DNA of 64,000 bases from Adiantum capillus-veneris (GCA_014529385.2 CM043959.1:1522358-1586357), one strand, 5' to 3'. Positions 1-12,705 are shown, counted from the first letter of the stretch. Translations and numbers: made by a program. Notes: generated by a model not told the origin, from the sequence alone.

Positions 1-777
1 CGAGACCGTGTTGTGAGCAATGACTTTTGGCGAGAATTCTTCAATAAACTCCTCAAACAGCTCATCTAGGGTCTCAAAATCCCATTTTTCCACCGAGTCG
101 AACCATGTAGCTGCATCATCTTCTAGAGTCAATCCAAATCCCGCAAACTGTGTAGCAAAATCTGAAACTTCCTCTGCTCTAATCACTCTTCTAAAAGCTG
201 TTACGTGATCTCTCGGATCTTTATCTCCGGATTATTTTCTGTTTACCCATTTCTAGACTTGGGATGGTCTAACTCGTGGATTGTCTACAAGTCTAACCAG
301 AGACTCTCCCAATCCTTCTTTCGTTATCGCTCTTGAAGGGAATCCTGGTGACTCTCTTCTTGGAACTCCTATAGGAATTCTCGTGTTTGGTGGAGGTATT
401 TGTGGTCCTTCATTGACCAAATATCCACCTCTTTCTAGTACAGAATGTGGATTTGTGCTTTCTACAACTCTATATTCGCGTCCATACTTGTCGACAACTA
501 TAGATCTCCATTGACACTCGACTCCGTATGTGTAGACATATAAGAGCTTGTAATCCGTTATCTCTTCTAGGTATGGATCTGAGCACCTATAAAAATTGAC
601 CTCATTGTCGTCAATGTATCTATATAGTCCTTCACTCTCATGACCAATCATCCAAACTCTCTCAACAAGATGGGTCTTTATCAATTGCAAGTTTGGAAGA
701 TCCATTGTGGGAGGATATTCCTCTATCGTCGGGATCTCCAAGCTTGTGTAAGCTGCGTTTGAATCTAGGGTAGACAT
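1..777 (-). pseudogene. Gypsy element A gag (5' part), broken by two stops
   Basis: This is the N-terminal half of a retrotransposon Gag, the capsid protein that packages element RNA. Reading on the minus strand from the ATG at 777, a 174-codon frame ends in TAG at 253-255. The same frame continues after a second stop (TAA at 232-234) to the window edge. The downstream part carries the typical Retrotrans_gag pattern: RDHVTAFRRVIRAEEV, then FAGFGLTLEDDAATWFDS. The Gag of element B at 51.4-52.8 kb has the equivalent stretch (RPADFQKWVRKYSGS against RPSQV-stop-KWVNRK-stop-SGDKD here), so the stops interrupt ancestral coding sequence. Protease and polymerase would lie beyond the left edge. The ATG is the first after the leader and PBS, which supports the start. 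Family assignment is firm; function in this copy is unlikely. Confidence 0.8.
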
Positions 778-3162
778 GATTTCTGGGCTTAAGAGCTTTT
801 GCTTGGTTCAGGTAGACTTAGTCCACTGTGTTCAAGTGCTTTGGTTAGGGAAAAGTCGAAACTATGTCCAAAACCGCAACCGTTTCGTCACAATTCTCGC
901 AAATTGTCGCTTTCAGACACCCCTAACTTCCGGATGAATTTTGAGACCTTAAACGATGTTTTTTTCAAAATTGAACTAAATGGTTGCTGTTGGCATACAT
1001 TTAGTTCAAGTTTTTCTCTAAGATCTGTAGAGTCGCTCTCAGGCTACGTTTTGATATAAAAACTTTTCCGATCCCTTACCGTTTGTGAAAGTTATGGCCA
1101 AAACAGTGAAATGTACTTTAGAATGGTCAAAATGAGTCCAAATTCAATTTTAAAAGAAGATTTGGGATCTCTGTGACACTGTGAACACTTCTGTATGGTC
1201 AAAAGTACAGTTGGACCCTAAAACTGGCCTAGAGACATCCTACGCGTAGTATGTCTATATGCTCAGAATTTAACAAAATTTGGTCCAGAGACTTCCCTTA
1301 AGTCCAGCAACACAATGGTATGCTCAGAATTTCATTTGGACCTAAAAATGGCCTTGAGACATCCTATGCGTAGGATGTCTTTTTGCTCAGAATGACTTGA
1401 AATTTTCACCCCAGCTTCTCCTTGATGTGCTGATCACAGTGGTGTGCTCATAAGTTGGTTTGGAGTCCTATATCAAGCTGGAGACATCCTACGCGTAGGA
1501 TGTCTTTTTTCTCTGTTTCAGCTCAAACTTGCACTGTAGCTTCCCCTTGATGTGCTTAACTCACATCTATTTTTACTTTTTGATTCTGACACCTATAGGT
1601 TGGTCAAATGATCAAGAATCTGTTCCAAAAGCCTGATGTCTGTTCTGATGAATTCCTAAGTCAAATCAACTCCAAATTGGACCAAATTTGCCTAGGAGGC
1701 TTGCCTAAGGCTATATGACAGCATGCTATGTCCACAGTAGAATTTTGGTTTCAGAATCATGCAGTAGACATCCTACGCGTAGGATGTCTAACTGCTCAGA
1801 ATTTCCCCAAATTTGAACCACAAACTCTCCTTATGGTGTTGATCACAGTGGTATGCTCAAAATTAAGTTTGGAGTGCAAAATCACACATATGACATCCTA
1901 CGCGTAGGATGTCTTTTTGGCCTGTTTGACCCCAGACTTGTCCCACAGCTTCCCCTTGATGTCAGTAACCCAATTCTATGCTTAGATTTTAATTTGGATG
2001 TCAAAAGTCCCAATTTTTAGCTGTTCTTGCCTTTTTCAGTCAAAAGTGTTAAAGTCCGCTTTGAACCCAATTTTCTCACCCAAATGAGCTGAAAACTCTC
2101 ACATGCATTCAATACAACATTTAGAACATGCCTTTGGAGTAATCCTATGGCTTGGTCTCAAAAATTATGCCTTGGACACAATTTGGGTAGGATGTCTGGC
2201 AATTCTCGTCTTTTGGCTTTGATCTATCAAAATTTGGTCAAATTTCCACTTTCCAGGTGAAAATAGGGTAAAACCTACCTTCTAAACACATTGGTAATCT
2301 CAGATTTTCAAAATTTCCACAAGATCACCCTGTAGACATCCTACGCATAGGATGTCTACTGCTGATTTTTTGAGACTGAAGTGCCCCTGATGCTTCCTTA
2401 TGCTCTCAGCAAGTGCAAGTATGCTTCACAGTTGCAAAAACATGCTAAAATCACTCAATTTAAGCCTTTGCTGAAATTTTACGTTCTCTGACTCCACCTT
2501 TTGGCTTTTGGTCAACAACAAAATAGGGAAAAACACCCAAGTCAATATGTTACTAGGGTAAAACCTACCCTCTGAACCCACTGGTGCAATCAAAATTGTC
2601 AAATTTGGTCTCCAGAACCCCCTTGAGACATCCTATAGGTAGGATATCTATGTTTACAGAATTGCACGGTTTCTTCACAGAACCCTTGCAAATGCTCTTT
2701 TATATGCACAACATCAGTCAGTCATACAAAAAACATCCACAAAAGCTTGTTTAATGCATTTTTACCCTCAAAAGCACACTTTTCCGTGATTTCAAATGCA
2801 ATCAAGCACTTTAGCAAATAATTTAGTGATGAATAGATCGGATCACTTACTGAAAGCTACTCCTACAAGTCATATGGGGTTTTGCATCTATGAGTAGAAA
2901 AACGCTTCACTGCCACACACGGACTAGTAAACTCTTTTATCACCTCACAAATCACTCGAACACCAACAACTACTCTAATCCACAGATCGTAACTAAACCT
3001 ATCTAGTCGTAGACCCTCGGCAAGACACACGCTTCCTGGCTATCCACTTGATCACGGAATATTCTATTCCGGATCCACTTAAGAAAAACGCTTTCTTTAG
3101 CCGAAACTAAATCAAGCAACCATCACACGAGTGTTAGTAGGAAACCTACTTAGGTCCTTGTG
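778..3162 (-). other. Untranslated leader of Gypsy element A
   Basis: This is non-coding sequence between the PBS and the gag start of element A, read on the minus strand. It is AT-rich with recurring phrases such as TGCTCAGAATTT and holds seven copies of a palindrome (separate entry). Minus-strand GTAAGT-like splice donors occur, for example near 2848, so an intron in the leader RNA is possible. No ORF resembling a known protein was found. Confidence 0.6.
1234..2648. repeat. Seven-copy palindrome series, core ACATCCTACGCGTAGGATGT
   Basis: A 22 bp palindrome centred on ACGCGT starts at about 1234, 1358, 1483, 1767, 1892, 2335 and 2627. The copies at 1483, 1767 and 1892 are perfect; 1234, 1358 and 2335 differ by one base, and 2627 is degenerate. 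Intervals are 124, 125, 284, 125, 443 and 292 bp. The sequence between copies is strongly diverged, apart from short phrases after the palindrome (TTTTTGCTCAGAAT). This is therefore an old degenerate repeat in which the palindrome has stayed nearly intact. Confidence 0.85.
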
Positions 3163-3180
3163 TCCTCGGCAGCGGCGCCA
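3163..3180 (-). other. Primer-binding site (tRNA-Asp type) of element A
   Basis: On the minus strand the sequence reads TGGCGCCGCTGCCGAGGA. It differs at two positions from TGGCGCCGTTGCCGGGGA, the PBS complementary to the 3' end of plant tRNA-Asp. It lies one base from the LTR end, as expected for the start of minus-strand DNA synthesis. Confidence 0.8.
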
Positions 3181-3181
3181 A

Positions 3182-4139
3182 TGTTGGACGGGAAGCTACT
3201 CACACACCCATGAAGTGCATGCAAACACTACCTAGATCAACATAATGTCAATCGAGGACACAGATGACACGATATGCACACGGAGGAAATATCTTTAGCT
3301 TGTCAGGCTGAGACCATCCTACACATACAACACTTTGGAAGGCCAACTAAACCACAATCAAGGACCTCACTGCTCTCAACTACACCACCTAGCCACATAC
3401 ACACACACGGAAGGTAACTCACCTAATCATGCCAGATTCATACGAAACTTAAGGAACACTATCCCCTCACTAGGATACACCTGTCCCTAAGTTTCTACAC
3501 TCAAAACCCTCACTCCAAACCCATCTGCGGAAAACGCGTAGGATGACAGAGCCGAATTTTGAAAGTGTCCGAAACTGAAATTTATGAGTATCTATGCGTA
3601 GCTTATGTCGCCATGATTCTATAGACTACTAGCACGCAAAAAACAGACATCGTTTGATACACTTACGGCCACAAATAGCTCGTAGATGCGTCCGCGTGTG
3701 CGCTTCGTCTCGCGTGGAATGCTTGGCGTTGTCGCGTAGCTCTCCTCGAGCCTACCGCAATGGTGCAATCGGATCTCTAATGTGTTGAGAGAGCCGGGCA
3801 TAGCGGGAGGATGAATCTCACACTCACTCTCTTTCTCTCTCACACACAGTAGACGGCAGCGCTAAAGTTTGATTATGATAAAAGTCTTCTTTACAAAATG
3901 ACCTAGGTACCTTATATACTAAGGCTACCTTAGGTTTTACCAAAAATGGGGTTGAAAGGATCAAATGGCTTTGTATTTACAATCTGGAAGTGCCATTGCA
4001 CCCCGGCTTCTGAAACTAGAATAACTACTCATTACAAATGACGTTTATAGCCATAATCCACAGCATTTCATAACTCGCAAAAGATAAGACTTTAGTACGA
4101 AACTTGAGTTATATTGTGTTGTTGATCCAGCGGTCAACA
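3182..4139 (-). mobile_element. 5' LTR of Gypsy element A
   Basis: On the plus strand the block begins TGTTGGACGG next to the PBS and can be closed at GGTCAACA (4132-4139), giving TG...CA ends with a short imperfect inverted repeat and a length of 958 bp. A TATA-like box (TATATAA on the minus strand, 3912-3918) would drive transcription toward gag. The PBS-side end is well supported. The far end is inferred from the terminal inverted bases because the partner LTR is outside the window. Confidence 0.6.
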
Positions 4140-5000
4140 CAAAACTAAGCTATCATTAGCAGTAGCAAATCTATCAGTCTCTACTCTAGAAATTTTTTCT
4201 ATGTCCTATCTCATGGCTCTAAGTCATCAGGCCGTTTCTTCAGCCAAATGATCTCGGATTACAACGAAACTTCACGAGGAGGTATAATAGGCCTAGAGGC
4301 ACTATCCTACAAATTCAAGAGGTCATCTGACAACGTTTCAAAATATTGATTTATCATGGTCCAAGTCCTGAAAGTTGCAACATAACTATCCATAAGGGTC
4401 GCCTTATGGTCTAGGAACACTCTCCTAAGGTCGAAATATATTTAAAAAACCATTTTTGCACTCAAAAGTGCAGATCAAGCTCACATACAGGTAGTTGCAA
4501 ACCATAAAAATTTTGAAAATGATTACAATTAAATGAAAGAACAAGAGACAAGGAACACAATGCACTTTTTGGAATTGAATTCTGATTACTAGATGTTGAG
4601 AAAAATAGATTACAAGGTGTTGTTGAGTTGATGCTCTCAGTAGTACATATAGAGATCTCCCAAAAGTTTTGATAATGATCCAAGGTTGTGTTCAAACTTG
4701 AAAATTTGAACCTTATACCTAGGGCTTCTCATTTGGCCAATGGCCGACTTACAAAGCTTTTTAATTCAAGACAATAAATACAATTTAGAGTGTAAAAATT
4801 TGTGGCTCAATAATTATGACTCCTCTTTTATACAAGGTTTTTGCAAAAAAACAATAAGAGTACATCAAAATCATGGCTTTGAGGTAGTGTAGCCGACTAG
4901 GAGGACGCTGGTTGGGTAGTGTTGCTAACATTAGGACATAGATAAATTTTCCAAAGTAGAGAGTGAAAGATTTGCTAGTGCTGATGATAGCTTAGTTTCG
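4140..5000. repeat. 861 bp unit bounded by 33 bp inverted repeats
   Basis: The left arm 4140-4172 (CAAAACTAAGCTATCATTAG...) is the reverse complement of the right arm 4968-5000 with only three mismatches. The inside is AT-rich and has no convincing ORF. The left arm abuts the proposed outer edge of LTR A. No clear target duplication was seen, so it may be a non-autonomous TIR element or the product of a rearrangement. Confidence 0.55.
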
Positions 5001-6676
5001 TATGTTCACTTCTTGAGATTGACACCCTAAAAGAGTCTCCGCACCCCATTCGAATCGCTTCCCTTAGTATTGAAATTATGTTAGTGCTAGATAGCTATGT
5101 TGTATACGTTCAATTGTGGAAGCCCGCTAACATTGGCATTGTTTCCTAGGACTGATCCTTAGGTGGTGAGTGACCTAGTCATAGTAGTAGTCTTCTTTTC
5201 TATAGATTTTGATACCCATTTCGTTTACACCTTAGTAGTCAAGCAGTTAGACACGAGGTTTAGGTCTTGGTAGAGGCTAGGAGTCAGGGACTTGCTAGAT
5301 CTACTCTTGACAGGCATAGAGAGTTGTGAGTGAGATATGAAAAACATTTCATTTTGCATTTTTCTCGATGCTTTGAAAGTATTGTTTCATCATCCACTTC
5401 ACCTTTAAATTTGCATTTTTTGTGAGTTTTTTTTCATAGATTCATGTTAGTACCTATGAGTAGGCTAAGTAGCAATCGTTACCATCAAATTGGGCTCAAA
5501 AGCTCAGGGTAAAAACTATCAAAAACCATATTTTCATAAAAGAGACCATAACTTTGAAAATTGAAAAATTTGATAGTCGATTCTTGAAAGTTGATCAAAA
5601 CTCAAAAATTTGGTGCAAAAGGGGATTACCAAACTTGCAAGAAGCAAAATGGAAAGTTTCATCTTGATTGGTGGAGGAACATGGATCGGGCTCCATGTAC
5701 CTCTGTGACAATTTCACCAGAGACTGATACCAGTGGGTCAAGAGTGGTTCCTAGCATTAGAATCCACAACTTTGGAGTAAAATTGACATTGAAAACACAC
5801 TCTTTAAGGACATGGGTCCTACGGGCAAGGCCATTTTACGATCGGACAGTGTGTACACTAGTGGGAGATAGCATGGTTGGGTGGAGACTAGCACATGGCA
5901 TCACTCCCCTCCTTTCAGTGGTATCCAAGCTATTTTCAAGAAAGGGAAAAAGCGGATTGCATGTGCATGCAACACACATCCCCTCTCCCACGATCTCCTC
6001 TCTCTAGGCAACAAGTGGAAAAGACGACCGCCCACAACGAGCAACAAAAGAGAATACATGCATAACGTCCTATACCTAGCACGAGAGGACAGACAGCAAG
6101 AAGCCACCACCACCCTCGATTGCCGTCCACGATGAACGACCAAGGCAAACTCGATCGACAACTCTACGGCACCGAGGCTCTGTTGGCGCCATTGGTTGCG
6201 CGCATAGGAAGGTCCTCTAAACCCTTGCATGAAGGAGGGTTGATCCCATCCCATGAGGGTAAGAGGCCAACACCCTACCATCGAAGCTATTGAGACTTGT
6301 TGTATACAACAAGGAAAGACATCATACTTGAGTTGACAAAGAAACCTAGAAGGAAAGGAAAACTACAAACTTCAAGGAAGTAGTTTCACCTTTTCTTTTC
6401 ACTCCTTAGAGAAAGGAAAGTTTTCTTCCAAAATTAGTTTTTCTTCAAGAAAGAAGATTCACAAGTGAACAAAAGCCTTCACAAAAAACGACAAGTTTTT
6501 ATGAAGAATCAACGAAGGTGTTCTTACAAAGAACAAGACATGAAGCGCTACAAATTCTACAAGGCGAGGATCACATACAACGCAAAGTCCTTGAGCATAA
6601 AAAACACAACGACTTTAAGATTTACAAGATACAAGTTGATATTTTTTCTCTCTCTCTACATTAGCGTGTGCTTACC
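5001..6676 (+). other. Leader region upstream of Gypsy element H gag
   Basis: No gene was recognised in this 1.7 kb. It contains one copy of the element-H palindrome at 5679-5698 (ACATGGATC, three-base centre, then CTCCATGT). A TTGGCGCC string at 6183-6190 resembles the first bases of a tRNA-Asp PBS, but the rest of the site does not match, so the LTR boundary is not assigned. The short frames here carry no domain pattern. Confidence 0.4.
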
Positions 6677-8640
6677 ATGGCCCACGAGGATATCCCACAT
6701 ACCCACACTTTTGATTTTGAGCACGCACATCAAAATCCAACAACCACGGATACTGCCAACACTAATATGCATGACGATGATGGCCTAGGAGATCATACCC
6801 TTGTTGATATAGCAGCTTTCAATACTTTGGAAAATTGCCAGAGTGTACTTGAACGCAACCTCTCTGCATTAAATGCAAATGTTACAAACCAAACTGAGCT
6901 ACCTATGACATTTATGAATTCATAGACAACTCAAGGAGCCCAAGATGGCACGGTTCAAGGTGCCACATTTTCACGACTCAAGGAGTTTATGAGGCAAGTT
7001 CTTTAGTAGATGTATAAGGTAGCAATGCATCACTTAAGAATATCACCATTCTTGAGTTTCACAATGAAGAGCGTGATTGCAACAAGGATGAGGTCAATAT
7101 GTTTATACACAAATGGAGTGATATTCATAGGCTGAGATATACCCCAGATATTAAGACAGCTATGAAAATAAGTCTATCTCTTAAAAGCAAGACCTATAAG
7201 TGGTGGATGAAATTTCCAATAGATGCTCATCCTCAGTTTTGGGCTGCGTTTCAAGATTTTTTCTCCAAAGAGTTTTTAGAATCCAATGAAGAAGATATGA
7301 ACTGGATAGCATGGGATGCATGCCGCATGTTTGGCTCTCTCTCACTCAATATCTTTCTTGGTACTGAGAAATCATATTAAAACTAGAAGGTCTAGAAGAA
7401 TTTCAAAAGATACGGGGTTTCAATAAGGGTCTTGACAAAGACTATCGTCTTCATGTCAAGAACCAAAATCCAAAAAACTTTGGAAGAAGCCATCACTCAT
7501 GCCCAAACGTATGATGGTGCCCAAGAGAGGAAGGGAAACGTTCCCTACTCTAAGAATATTTTTGCTGAGAGCCAATGTCAAGGTAGATTTCCCACACATT
7601 CCAAGAGGAACAATAGACAACCTACCTCTCCGCACTCTCAAGAGGCTAAGAAGCATAAGCAATCATGAGATACTCCATGTGGGCCTCTCAGCACCGCCGA
7701 TTTTGAGTGTGCAAAGAAACACAATTTGTGTTTGAAATGTCTTTTTAACCATCATAACAAGAAGGATTTTCCTCTTTTGTAAGGCAAAGAAAAGGCCATG
7801 CATATGGTGAAATGCCTCACATTAGATTCATCTCCTAAATATTGTGATGTGGAGGTTCTTCATATGGAAGAAAAGCACAAGTGTTGTGTGTTTGCTTCAA
7901 TGTGGCAGCCCACCTTTGGACCCCATGAATTGATTTGCATGCATGGCATTATTAATGGATAACGTGTTTGTATTTTAGTGGATGATGATGCAACTCATAA
8001 CTTCCTAAACTATAAGCTAGTCAAGAAATTGAAGCTTACATAGACTCCTTCCTCCCACAAGTATGTGGTAGAACAAATGTCTTGAAATGATAAAGAAGTA
8101 TGGGACACTGTAGTTCAAGGAGTTGAACCTATTGTTTAAGATCATACAATGACCCTTGAATTTCAAGTTATGAACATGGACCGTGCTGATGTAGTGTTAG
8201 GACGGGAGTGGCTACAAGGTTTATAAAACACATGGCACACTAGTTGCGAATACAAATCCTTATCCTTTATGGCCAATGGTAAACATGTGATCTTGCTTGG
8301 TGAGAAAAATATACCATTTTCACCTCTTATATGTACAGTCGAGCTTTCTATTTTACAAAAAGTAGATTTAATAGATAAAGTCTTTTGTGTTACTGCTTGT
8401 CTCCAAGTCTTGTGAATTCGCACAAGAAAATTTCTATGGATTCTAGTTATGGTATGAAAAGCACAATGAATTTTAATGAAAATAAAAGTGCTAACAATTC
8501 TAAAGAGAAAGGTGCTCTCAAATCTAATTATTTTTAGCAACATGCAACTATTTTAAACAAACATTAAAGGAATTACAAGATTCTCCATCCCAGCATAACT
8601 CTAGTTTACTTCTCCTTTTGCACGGAAAAATCTAACTCAC
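6677..8640 (+). pseudogene. Gypsy element H gag and protease, multiply interrupted
   Basis: The gene starts at 6677 in a good plant context (ACCATGG). After several frame changes, the Gag core is clear at about 7050-7380 (NMFIHKWSDIHRLRY, then SLSLKSKTYKWWMKFP). A degenerate zinc knuckle follows near 7720-7770 (CLKCLFNHHNKKDF; one ligand lost). A retropepsin segment is recognisable at about 7950-8230: ILVDDDATHNFLNYKLVKK stands where D-S-G-A-T-H-N-F is expected, so the active-site S-G has become D-D, and the C-terminal flap DVVLGREWLQG is present. TAG/TAA stops occur within the protease. The reading order leads straight into the RT frame at 8647. This copy cannot encode an intact Gag-protease. 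Confidence 0.75.
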
Positions 8641-8646
8641 TTAATC

Positions 8647-9279
8647 ATGGATTATATTGATGTATTCTCACGTGATTTACCACCGAATTTACTCCCTACA
8701 GGTGATGTGCAGCATGGCATAGATATCCTGCTGGGCACTAAACCGGTGAGTAAACCACCTTATTGTATGAGTGCTAGTGAGGCCAAGGAGGTTGAGCATC
8801 AGTTGGATGACTACCTTGATCGTGGTTTCATTAGACCTAGCACTTTGACTTGGGCATCGCCAATTCTATTGGTAAAAAAGAAAGATTATACTATGCACAT
8901 GTGCGTAGATTATCGCGGATTAAATGCCATAACCATCAAGAACAAGTATCCTCTGCCTCGATTGGATGAGTTGTTTGATAAAATCCATGGGGCACGATAC
9001 AATACGAAGATAGATATTCATTCAGGATATCACCAGGTGCGTATCCTTTTGAAAGATATCTCTAAGACTGCCTTTAGAACACGATTCATGCATTATGAGT
9101 TTTTGGTTATGCCTTTTGGTTTAACCAATGCTCCAACTACATTCATGACACTCATGGATAGTGTCTTACATCCCTATCTTGAAAAATTTTCCCTGGTTTT
9201 CCTTGATGACATTCTCATCTATAGTAAGACTGAAGATGAACGCGTAGAACACTTACAGTTAGTGTTCGAACAACTATGA
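8647..9279 (+). CDS. Gypsy element H reverse transcriptase, intact RT segment
   Basis: This is an uninterrupted 210-codon frame covering most of a Ty3/Gypsy reverse transcriptase, which copies element RNA into DNA inside virus-like particles. The order is standard: [37 protein letters not shown], then [13 protein letters not shown] with the first catalytic Asp, [20 protein letters not shown], and [10 protein letters not shown] with the catalytic Asp pair (FLDD variant of the YxDD box). The first Met is internal to the domain; in the element this would be part of a Gag-Pol polyprotein. It ends at a TGA just before the thumb/RNase H region, which continues in broken frames. All catalytic residues seen are present, in contrast to the RT of element B. 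Confidence 0.9.
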   Translation: MDYIDVFSRDLPPNLLPTGDVQHGIDILLGTKPVSKPPYCMSASEAKEVEHQLDDYLDRGFIRPSTLTWASPILLVKKKDYTMHMCVDYRGLNAITIKNKYPLPRLDELFDKIHGARYNTKIDIHSGYHQVRILLKDISKTAFRTRFMHYEFLVMPFGLTNAPTTFMTLMDSVLHPYLEKFSLVFLDDILIYSKTEDERVEHLQLVFEQL

Positions 9280-10080
9280 ACTCACGCCCTGTATGCTAAG
9301 CCAAGCAAGTGCATTTTTAAAAAAATAGAGATACATTACCTCGGTCATGTGATCTCTTATTCTGGCATCAAGATGGACACTGACAAGGTTGCTACCATTC
9401 TTGGATGGCCACATCCCAACACAATTGAGGAGCTTCAGATCTTCTTAGGCATGGCTGGATTTTATTGACAATAAATACGTGATTGTGCCAAAATCGTTGT
9501 TCTTATGAAGGATCAACTTAAAGAAAAAGGTAAGAAATTTTCTTGGGAAGAAGCCCAACAACGCAATTTGAACACCTCAAGGTAGATGTAGCCACTGCTC
9601 CCATCCTGGAAATTGTTGACTCACTCAAGCCATTTGTGGTAGAGACTGATGCTACTGAAAAAGCAATTGGTGTGATAATTCTCTAGGAGGGAAGAACTAT
9701 AGCCTTTGAAAGTAAAAAGTTAGATAGAGCTCAACAAAATTATTTTTTCTATGAGAGGGAGCTCTATGCCATAGTTCACACTTTACAAAAATGGAAACAC
9801 TATTTATATGGTCTGGAATTTGAATTGGTTTTTGACCATGAGAGTATAAAATGACTTACTACTCAAACGTACTTGAAGGGTCATATAGCTAGATGGGCAG
9901 AGATCCTTCAAGATTATGATTGTAAGCTATGATACCAAGGGGCGATATAATGTAGTAGCGGATGCATTAAGCCGGGTGCCTCAAATTAATTCACTTGCTT
10001 TCACGAAAATAAAGTGTGAATTTTTGGAGTCATTACGTGGCAAGTGTGCACAAGATAAATCATATGCTAAAGTGTGTAGT
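9280..10080 (+). pseudogene. Gypsy element H RNase H region; integrase missing
   Basis: This continues the RT polyprotein in frames with several stops. Recognisable pieces are YLGHVISYSGIKMDTDKV (RT connection), KPFVVETDATEKAIGVII (RNase H first Asp), YFFYERELYAIVHTLQKWKH, and RYNVVADALSRVPQINSLAF, the usual RNase H end. Homology fades at about 10080. No integrase zinc finger or DDE core follows, so the element is truncated here. The frame at 9916-10329 starts inside the domain and runs into non-coding sequence. Confidence 0.75.
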
Positions 10081-10084
10081 GCAG

Positions 10085-11040
10085 TTTTTAGAAGGGATCC
10101 CTCACACTCACATGTCTCTACATGGCCATATCAACATGTTTCTATACGCTCATATAAAAACTCCAACACAAAGAGCTCCGCACTACAAGTAATCAACATA
10201 CCAAATTTGGGGCCCAAATCTGATGGAACATGGATCGCAATCCATATACCCTTTTTGATGTTTTGGAAAGAGTCCATAGCACCCTGTGTAGCAGAGAACA
10301 TTTCAAATAAAACTTCCAAAAGTAGGTAGCAAAAAAAGTCAAAATGTGATCAAAAGTGAGCAAAACCATTTCTAAACCAAAAACCACCAATAAAACCTAG
10401 GGTTTGACTTTTGGGTGACCTAAACTAGTCCAAATCATACAAAAAGTATATAGCTAGGATCAGTATACCAAGGGGAGGTTGTGTAGCAAGTTGACACAAA
10501 GTGACATGGATCGTGATCCATGTTCCTTTGTCAAAGACTGAGCCCAAACTTGTGCCATAGCTAAATCTAGTCATAAGGATCATAGTGGTCTTTTCAAAAT
10601 TGAATTTGGACTTGAATTGTGGATTCTACAAGAAAAATAAGATTTTTTGCCAAAAGTGTGATAGCATTTTGTTGACTTCAATTTGTGACTAATAGAGCGG
10701 CTGTAGACTTATAGGCACCAAGTATTTTTTGTACGGATTCCAAGAGATAGAGTGTGCTCCTCAAATTGCTTTCAATCAAAGTATTTGGATGCATCAACTC
10801 AGGTAACAGGTCGGGGTTTTTCAATAATGTTTTCTTGATGTATTTTTGATCAAGTATATCAAAGTAGAGACCCTTCTGTGAGAGACTAGGTTAGTCACAT
10901 TTCAACTAAAGAGAGTGTTAATTAGGGACCTTTTTCGACCTTAGAGCTCATTCTAGAGAAAAATATTTTTGATATGTCTTTAGAGAGATCCTACACCTAC
11001 ATGTTTGACGGGTTCAAGAGTGTGAATTTCAAAGAGTGAA
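10085..11040 (+). other. Non-coding 3' region of element H with two palindromes
   Basis: No gene was seen. Two copies of the element-H palindrome lie at 10228-10247 (imperfect) and 10504-10523 (ACATGGATCGTGATCCATGT, arms of nine bases around GT), 276 bp apart. The surrounding AT-rich phrases resemble those of the other leader regions. From about 10700 to 11040 nothing further can be identified. Confidence 0.45.
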
Positions 11041-11216
11041 TAGCCATGGGAGCAGGACCATCCCCACCTGCATCTGTTAGAGTTTTGTCATCTCAAGTGA
11101 ACTTCCAAATGTGAACCCATTATTTATTTTGTCTTTTAGGTATTTATTTTGGTAGGGCAATTTATTGAGGTTGGTATATATGCAACCCCTTGCCTCCATT
11201 GTATTACACATTCAGT

Positions 11217-11303
<87 letters not shown>

Positions 11304-11341
11304 CCCTTTGTCTCTATGCTTTTGCATCTTCGACTTTGACA
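11041..11341 (+). mobile_element. 3' part of a Copia-type LTR
   Basis: This block ends in TTTGACA directly before an initiator-tRNA-Met PBS. It shares a GTCATCTCAAGTGAAC phrase, a CT tract and the TTCGACnnnGACA/TGGTAT junction with 31.69-31.84 kb, a second copy of the same family. It contains a 70+ bp (CT)n tract (11220-11294). The LTR start was not located. Confidence 0.55.
11220..11294. repeat. (CT)n microsatellite
   Basis: A nearly pure CT dinucleotide tract of about 75 bp lies near the transcript side of the Copia LTR. The Ser-Leu and Arg-Glu frames it creates are artefacts. Confidence 0.95.
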
Positions 11342-11354
11342 TGGTATCAAAGCC
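11342..11354 (+). other. Primer-binding site (initiator tRNA-Met type), Copia
   Basis: TGGTATCAAAGCC closely matches TGGTATCAGAGC, the usual initiator-tRNA-Met PBS, and begins directly after a ...GACA LTR end. Confidence 0.8.
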
Positions 11355-12245
<891 letters not shown>

Positions 12246-12262
<17 letters not shown>

Positions 12263-12404
12263 GGTTTCCCAGATTTCCAGATCTTACAACTTCAATATGG
12301 CCCCCCTTGCTCGAGTGCCAACAACATCAACCAAAACAAACTATGGCCTATGGAAAGCAGATCAACCATCCAGTTAGAGGCCTATGTTCAACTTTGACAT
12401 GGTA
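12246..12404 (+). pseudogene. Start of Copia gag, truncated
   Basis: The sequence TTGGAGTGCGAGAAGG... with CCCCCCTTGCTCGAGTGCCAA matches the start of the Copia Gag region at 30257-30330 and, more weakly, 32360-32480. After about 150 bp the Gag similarity is lost. The fragment is too short to assign a domain on its own; its identity rests on those internal copies. Confidence 0.5.
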
Positions 12405-12705
12405 ATAGATATTTGTTCTTGTGGATTGTGGAGCATCGACGCTTTCAAAATGCAAAGGACGTCCTATTGTGTTTTCTTGCTCACTCTATTGAGTGTGTGA
12501 TGAGAAGGCGGGAGGCCATGTCTAGCCAAAAAGAGAAATTGGAGCTGGGAGATTGGATCTTAAGTGAAGGGCATCAAAGCACATCTTTGCAGAGCAGTCT
12601 AGGAAAAGCAAAACATGGAGCCCACTTTGTGTGGAGCTCTCTGTGTAGAGGAGTGAATTAGCTTGGAGATTTTGTAGCTTGGTTCGTGCAGCCACCCTTG
12701 GAGTG
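12405..12705 (+). repeat. Second copy of the Copia leader end (host of the MULE)
   Basis: 12617-12705 (TGGAGCCC... to GCAGCCACCCTTGGAGTG) repeats 12177-12255. It stops exactly where the MULE begins, and its continuation is found at 30257. The preceding ~200 bp contain no recognised gene. Confidence 0.6.

Noticed and set aside
5591-6281. Overlapping 126-138 codon ORFs on both strands
   Set aside because: Neither shows a domain or conserved start; the region is the leader of element H.
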